This document shows positions 60,601 to 64,000 of a stretch of DNA of 64,000 nt, one piece after another; position 1 is the stretch's first letter, and each line of letters starts with the position of its first letter. A program made the translations under genes and the position numbers. The DNA is from Acidobacteriales bacterium 59-55. GTDB taxonomy: Bacteria > Acidobacteriota > Terriglobia > Terriglobales > Acidobacteriaceae. The notes under the pieces were generated by a model. It was not told the DNA's origin. It ran no database searches and was given only the letters and a program-made list of their open reading frames with translations. The stretch lies in the NCBI GenBank assembly GCA_001897435.1, contig MKSV01000006.1, forward strand, positions 186,001-250,000. The letters are read 5' to 3'.

Positions 60601-61092
60601 GTTGTGAACGGAATCATCGGCCTGCAGCGCATCGTCAACAAGCCGGAGCAGGACATCCTCAACCCGTATCCGGTGAACATCAACGTTATCCGCGACTTCC
60701 GCCACAACGAACGCGGCATCCGCATATGGGGCGGCCGGGTCATTACAAGCGATACGGATTGGAAGTATGTCAACGTCCGCCGTCTTCTCATCTTTATCGA
60801 AAAGTCGATCGACCTCGGCCTTCAATGGGTCGTCTTCGAGCCCAATGACGATCCTCTCTGGGCCCGTGTCCGCCGCACCATCGGCAATTTCCTCACCACG
60901 GTCTGGCGCAACGGAGGACTCGAAGGAACCAAAACGGAAGAGGCATACTTCGTCAAATGCGACCGCACGACCATGACCCAGACCGATATCGATAATGGAC
61001 GCCTGATCGTTGTCATCGGCGTGGCGCCGGTGAAGCCCGCGGAGTTTGTCATCATTCGGATTGGCCTGTTCACGGCGAACGCCAACACTTAA
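57655..61092 (+). CDS. Giant contractile sheath protein (1145 aa)
   Basis: AGGAGA precedes ATG 57655. N-terminus MPEYLSPGVYVEEIDTGNKP and IEGVSTTTAGMLGVTERGPV are the sheath entry. Residues about 745-1145 are the conserved tail-sheath core (RLEDRRPEGQSWYVRVQDLG, HKAPANEVVNGIIGLQRIVN, FRHNERGIRIWGGRVITSDT, QWVVFEPNDDPLWARVRRTI). Between, residues about 136-740 form an insertion of five or more similar beta modules. Each has a pattern like TGLxxxDxIxI...HAxGxxV (examples near 142, 210, 388, 458 and 541). Usual eCIS sheaths are 350-700 residues, so this is exceptionally long. Contraction drives the tube; the insert probably decorates the outside. Confidence 0.88.
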   Translation: MPEYLSPGVYVEEIDTGNKPIEGVSTTTAGMLGVTERGPVDVPILITSYGEYRRWFGERLLLSDFSNALGPHCYLPHAVEGFFQNEGQRVYVTRVLDVNGAVNASENLFDRGALGSPETLLLRTAGEETGTLANPPLLFVLDSTGLNPGVDWIRVGDGSLAEYRLVNTVNTAPADMLVALGLPLALPHAAGDEVDEFAVTNDAAYVGAVTLTNRVTPGVSEFDLTFATSADVANMHVGQLFQIGGLNGEYHIVAKVTPTPSAATILLEAPLAMTYGAGTAIQPLTTPAVPATPPVLSLAAGAGDSLIFPNTNVGFTNVAHLVRIHSSIANLDEIRRIGAVSELEVSPGAYFPYPAASIVEKVDLSDDNRLLTVAVPGPPPPNTHTITLDDATGLAAADSLTIDPGPNQEIVTVQSVAGGVVTFTPDLVNGHALGTIATPAFSLKILTSAAPAGSLVVAVDNRTGLALNDVIRIGVAPQEEYARITGLPNPAGTAPDAGIVLLDHALFASHASGDQVRRQGPAIVDTVNPAAPTGLVLPAATGSTMWVISDGNNYGAAPLQFARVTTPTGQVAFHRLLAVPAIVPAEVSVTMPPPFTPALERAHAAGSVFAVRKPLINVEALDAGAWGNRLRISIEDESPGLVSRSQIAAVVNPTHIRLSSVAGVEVGTVLELLDPLNGDAVIGPLVKVEFIDRTSNYTLTLQGTGLTAAQQTAQTNAVGAGTRLGVRSREFRMIVLLMHQPDPSLPSRSEVISDSEVFRNLSMDSRHSHYFQTIIGVIGGPPRLEDRRPEGQSWYVRVQDLGADPESIRLGPETLVDILPNGRTRPARLALESGNDSIATITDDIYIGLDNIIPEQRTGLFSFVNIDDLSILSVPGRTSPALQGAVIDFCENNRYCFAVLDGPVPNQIWSTSNDSLSDVQQQRQQFDTKYAALYYPWVLIEDPFPVNLAKIANYPIPPSGHVIGVFARTDIDRGVHKAPANEVVNGIIGLQRIVNKPEQDILNPYPVNINVIRDFRHNERGIRIWGGRVITSDTDWKYVNVRRLLIFIEKSIDLGLQWVVFEPNDDPLWARVRRTIGNFLTTVWRNGGLEGTKTEEAYFVKCDRTTMTQTDIDNGRLIVVIGVAPVKPAEFVIIRIGLFTANANT

Positions 61093-61107
61093 TCAGGGGA
61101 GAGCAAG

Positions 61108-61548
61108 ATGCCAACAGGAACGCGTCAAGATCCATTTCGAACATTCAATTTCCGCCTGGAGATTGATGGGCTCTCCGTGGGCAGCTTTCGCGAGTGCAGC
61201 GGCCTGGCAGCGGACGGCAACTCGGTCGACTATCGCGAGGGCACCGACATCCCACGCTCGGTCCGCAAGCTGATCGGCTTGCTCACGTACTCCAACATCA
61301 CGCTCAAGCGCGGGTACACCACCAACGCTGAGCTATGGAACTGGTACAAGAACATCGTCAATGGAATCTCCGACCGACGCAACGGCTCGGTGATCCTGAT
61401 GGATGAACAGCGCAAAGACGTCATGCGCTGGAGCATCGAGAACATGTGGATCAAAAAGATTGAGGCTCCCAGCTTCAACGCCACGGCGAACGAAGTGGCG
61501 GTGGAGTCAGTGGAGATCGTCCACGAAGGACTGATGTTGGAAAGTTGA
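61108..61548 (+). CDS. Tail tube protein (first copy)
   Basis: A 146-residue protein of the gp19-like phage tail tube family; GGGGAG upstream. TFNFRLEIDGLSVGSFRECS, TLKRGYTTNAELWNWYKNIV and VILMDEQRKDVMRWSIENMW are the family signatures. Hexamers stack into the inner tube inside the sheath. It lies between the two sheath genes. Confidence 0.92.
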   Translation: MPTGTRQDPFRTFNFRLEIDGLSVGSFRECSGLAADGNSVDYREGTDIPRSVRKLIGLLTYSNITLKRGYTTNAELWNWYKNIVNGISDRRNGSVILMDEQRKDVMRWSIENMWIKKIEAPSFNATANEVAVESVEIVHEGLMLES

Positions 61549-61563
61549 TCCTGAGACCACGCA

Positions 61564-63621
61564 ATGGCCACGACCTATTTAACCCCGGGAGTGTACTACG
61601 AACGCGCCGACGCAGTTGCGCCCGCGATTACAGCAATCCGCACGGACATTGCAGGGTTTGTCGGCATCGCTACCAGCGGTCCCGTCGATACAGCGGTGCC
61701 GGTCGAATCGTGGCGGCAGTTTCAATCGCAGTTTGGTGAGTTCTCCGGAACTGCGTTCCTCGCTTATGCCGTCCGGGGATTTTTTGAGAATGGAGGCCAA
61801 CGCTGCTGGGTCGTGCGCGTCGCATCGAACGATCCGGTTGGCGGAGCGTTCCCCGCAAGCACCGTGCTTGCCAGCGCCGGGTTGCCGCGCAGCGTCTGGA
61901 ACATCCGCGCCTCCAGTCCGGGCACATGGGGCAACCTGCTTAACCTATCGGTGCGAGAGACTCATCAGGTCCAGACAACGGGATGGCTCGACAAAGACCG
62001 TTCCGACCGCATGATCGTATCCAGCACCAGCGGCTTTGTAAGAGGCACGCTGGTGCGGCTGACACAACCGGGCAGCGCGCCGGCCTTACGCGTCGTCGCT
62101 GCCGTCGATGCAACCGAGGGATTCGCCGGTGCGGTACCCAACGGCAACAAATATATCCTCTGGGTTCCCTCTCAGGACGATCTTCGTCTCCCGTATGACA
62201 CTGCGCCGTTGAGCTTCGCGCCCGACCTCCCCATCATGGTGGAGAGCATCGAATACACCATCATCGTCGAGCGCCAGAACCTACCGGTCGCGCTCTACAC
62301 GGGACTTTCGCTGATACCGGAGCACACCAACTACGGCCCGGCCATATTGGATCCGTTCGAGATCGCGGCCGATATCGAAATGAAGCATGTACTTCCCGCC
62401 CCGCCCTTTGCGATCACTATCGACGAACTCCGTCCCGAGTTCATGGCCGATACCCTCGCAACGTTTCGCGCGCTGGAGCAGATTGAGCTTCCCTCCGATA
62501 ACACTCCTCTCATAGGAGGAAGTGACGGCCTGCGCCTGCTGACCACCTATGACTTTATCGGCGAGCCCATCGATCCTGTCGACAGTGACGTGGTCAAAGC
62601 CGGCAAGAGGCGCGGTCTGCGAGTGCTTGAGACCATCGACGAAGTCTCGATCCTGTCCGTCCCCGATATCAATATCCAGCCAATTGCAGTCCCGCCGACT
62701 GAACCGTTGCCCCCATGCATCCCCGATCCCTGCCTGCCTGGAGCGCCTCTGCCGGTAGTTCCCCTGCCGGTCCTCTCGGTAGAGATGCCGCCGACCTTTA
62801 CCGATGCTGACATCTATCGCGTGCAGGCGGCGATGGTGGATCAGTGTCAGCAGACCAGGAGTCGCGTCGCGATCCTCGACCCCCCGTTCAGCGCCGTAAA
62901 AGATGAGCGGCTCGGCATCTCCGCAGTGCAAGCGTGGCGGAACCAGTTCGATTCCAGCTACGCCGCCTTCTACTTTCCGTGGCTCCGCGTAGTGAATCCG
63001 CTACGCTCGACGAGCAGCCTGACGCGCGACATTCCTCCCAGCGGCCACGTAGCCGGGCAATATGCTCGCACCGACCTTACGATCGGAGTGCACAAGGCGC
63101 CCGCGAATGCGCCGCTTGCGTGGGTGCAGGATACAACGATTCCGGTAAACAACGCCGAGCACGGCGTCCTGAACCCGCTGGGCATCAATGCAATTCGCAC
63201 CCTGACCGGCAGGGGCATTCGCATCTTCGGCGCACGCACTGTGAGCAGCGATCCAGACTGGCGCTATATCAACGTTCGCCGCCTGATGATCATGATTGAG
63301 AAGGCCATCTATCTTGCCTCGCAGTGGGCAGTCTTCGAACCGAATGACGACATCACCCAGGCCAAGCTGAGACTCTCTCTCACCAGCTTTCTGATCTCGC
63401 TCTGGGAGCAGGGAGCGCTGGCCGGAGCCACCACCGATGCAGCCTTCTTTGTTCGCTGCGACCGCACGATTAATCCGCCTGCCCAGCTCGATGTGGGGCA
63501 GCTCCTTGCCCTGGTGGGGGTCGCCCCGGTCAACCCCTTTGAATTTGTAGTCGTGCGCGTGGGGCAGACCGCGAACGAACTCGAGATTGTGGAACAACGA
63601 ACCGGCATGGAGGTGAACTGA
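61564..63621 (+). CDS. Contractile sheath protein (second copy, 685 aa)
   Basis: MATTYLTPGVYYERADAVAP and TAIRTDIAGFVGIATSGPVD match the sheath N-terminus. The C-terminal core repeats the first sheath's pattern (HKAPANAPLAWVQDTTIPVN, TGRGIRIFGARTVSSDPDWR, QWAVFEPNDDITQAKLRLSL). Its own shorter insertion includes LPPCIPDPCLPGAPLPVVPL, a Pro-rich linker. It lies 15 bp after the tube gene and overlaps the next start (TGATG). It probably forms a mixed or regionally different sheath with the giant one. Confidence 0.92.
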   Translation: MATTYLTPGVYYERADAVAPAITAIRTDIAGFVGIATSGPVDTAVPVESWRQFQSQFGEFSGTAFLAYAVRGFFENGGQRCWVVRVASNDPVGGAFPASTVLASAGLPRSVWNIRASSPGTWGNLLNLSVRETHQVQTTGWLDKDRSDRMIVSSTSGFVRGTLVRLTQPGSAPALRVVAAVDATEGFAGAVPNGNKYILWVPSQDDLRLPYDTAPLSFAPDLPIMVESIEYTIIVERQNLPVALYTGLSLIPEHTNYGPAILDPFEIAADIEMKHVLPAPPFAITIDELRPEFMADTLATFRALEQIELPSDNTPLIGGSDGLRLLTTYDFIGEPIDPVDSDVVKAGKRRGLRVLETIDEVSILSVPDINIQPIAVPPTEPLPPCIPDPCLPGAPLPVVPLPVLSVEMPPTFTDADIYRVQAAMVDQCQQTRSRVAILDPPFSAVKDERLGISAVQAWRNQFDSSYAAFYFPWLRVVNPLRSTSSLTRDIPPSGHVAGQYARTDLTIGVHKAPANAPLAWVQDTTIPVNNAEHGVLNPLGINAIRTLTGRGIRIFGARTVSSDPDWRYINVRRLMIMIEKAIYLASQWAVFEPNDDITQAKLRLSLTSFLISLWEQGALAGATTDAAFFVRCDRTINPPAQLDVGQLLALVGVAPVNPFEFVVVRVGQTANELEIVEQRTGMEVN

Positions 63622-64000
63622 TGGCGGCTGCTGGCGAAGTCGGAGTGAGGTTGGATCCGCTGCTCTCCTACAACTTCATGATCACGCTGATCGATACGAG
63701 CAGTTCGCTGGTCATGAGCGCGATCACGTCGGCCGTATTCGACGTGGCCGTCGGCGGTTTCACCGAGTGCACCGGCCTCGAAATGTCGCTGGACGTGGAG
63801 GAGTATCGCGAAGGCGGACGCAACGGCGAGTCCCTGCAATTTTCCAAAGGGGTGCGCTGGTCGAAGATCACGCTGAAGAAAGGCATGGGCGCCGGCAACA
63901 CGCTGTGGGATTGGCACTATGGATTCGCGACCGGGACGGGCAAGCGACGGGACGGCCTGATCGTGCTGTTGAACGACCTTCATCTGCCAACGCACATCTG
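63621..64000 (+). CDS. Tail tube protein (second copy), cut by window end
   Basis: ATG 63621 overlaps the sheath stop; 126 codons are visible. PLLSYNFMITLIDTSSSLVM, then VGGFTECTGLEMSLDVEEYR, VRWSKITLKKGMGAGNTLWD mark the tube family. It is a distinct paralogue of the 61108 gene. Baseplate, LysM, spike, AAA+ and toxin genes would be expected beyond the window edge. Confidence 0.9.
   Translation, partial: MAAAGEVGVRLDPLLSYNFMITLIDTSSSLVMSAITSAVFDVAVGGFTECTGLEMSLDVEEYREGGRNGESLQFSKGVRWSKITLKKGMGAGNTLWDWHYGFATGTGKRRDGLIVLLNDLHLPTHI

Overview
The window looks like a chromosomal segment of an Acidobacteriota bacterium of the class Terriglobia (Granulicella/Edaphobacter/Terriglobus-like). This is inferred from the gene content and not from a marker gene: a 1141-residue Oar-like TonB-dependent receptor with an N-terminal carboxypeptidase-regulatory domain, a bacterial myo-inositol oxygenase, large Tat- or Sec-exported carbohydrate-active proteins, a hemE-hemH-hemY cluster, and GC-rich housekeeping DNA interrupted by a visibly more AT-rich island.

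Layout. (1) 1-2227: two SDR-type NAD(P) enzymes facing a TetR regulator, with two CGGAG half-site palindromes between them. (2) 2442-19871: a 17.4-kb integrative element in the 3' end of tRNA-Ser(GCU), bounded by a 22-bp direct repeat. It has a tyrosine integrase beside the tRNA, an excisionase-like gene, a serine recombinase, a CHC2/Toprim primase next to a RecA-like ATPase, an iteron array directly downstream of that pair, a dispersed palindromic motif, more than a dozen small unknown genes, and a secreted tail-spike-like SGNH protein. No terminase, capsid or conjugation gene is seen, so it resembles a phage satellite or a mobilizable replicative element. (3) 20053-26650: APC permease, inorganic pyrophosphatase, a lone purS, then hemE-hemH-hemY and a PduO-type cobalamin adenosyltransferase. 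(4) 26730-38704: a regulon-like block with a PHP phosphoesterase, PI-PLC, Tat metallophosphoesterase, TonB receptor, IolB-like isomerase, myo-inositol oxygenase, a LacI regulator, a GRP/DMT sugar transporter and a 34-residue membrane microprotein. Three similar LacI-type operator candidates precede the receptor, the oxygenase and the transporter. The combined reading is scavenging of phosphoinositides or inositol phosphates. (5) 39030-53350: a TonB-C protein, tRNA-Pro, tRNA-His and tRNA-Arg, DUF4112, DUF72, a YheT-type hydrolase, an MFS transporter, a MerR/TPR protein, and two very large exported carbohydrate-active-like proteins.

(6) 53772-64000 (cut by the window end) is the left part of an extracellular contractile injection system (eCIS) or related phage-tail-like machine. 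A sigma-54 activator with a degenerate receiver domain comes first. It is followed by a cluster of GTGTNACAC sites, a candidate -24/-12 promoter, a DUF3467 protein, a DUF4255/Pvc16-like cap protein, a regulatory-domain protein, a giant 1145-residue sheath, a tube protein, a 685-residue sheath and a second tube protein. The giant sheath carries about 600 extra residues built of recurring beta modules. The same module also occurs in the 388-residue neighbour. This is the most unusual system in the window.

Limits: no database searches were possible. Family names rest on motif and sequence recognition; operator, iteron, promoter and RNA calls rest on pattern reading only.
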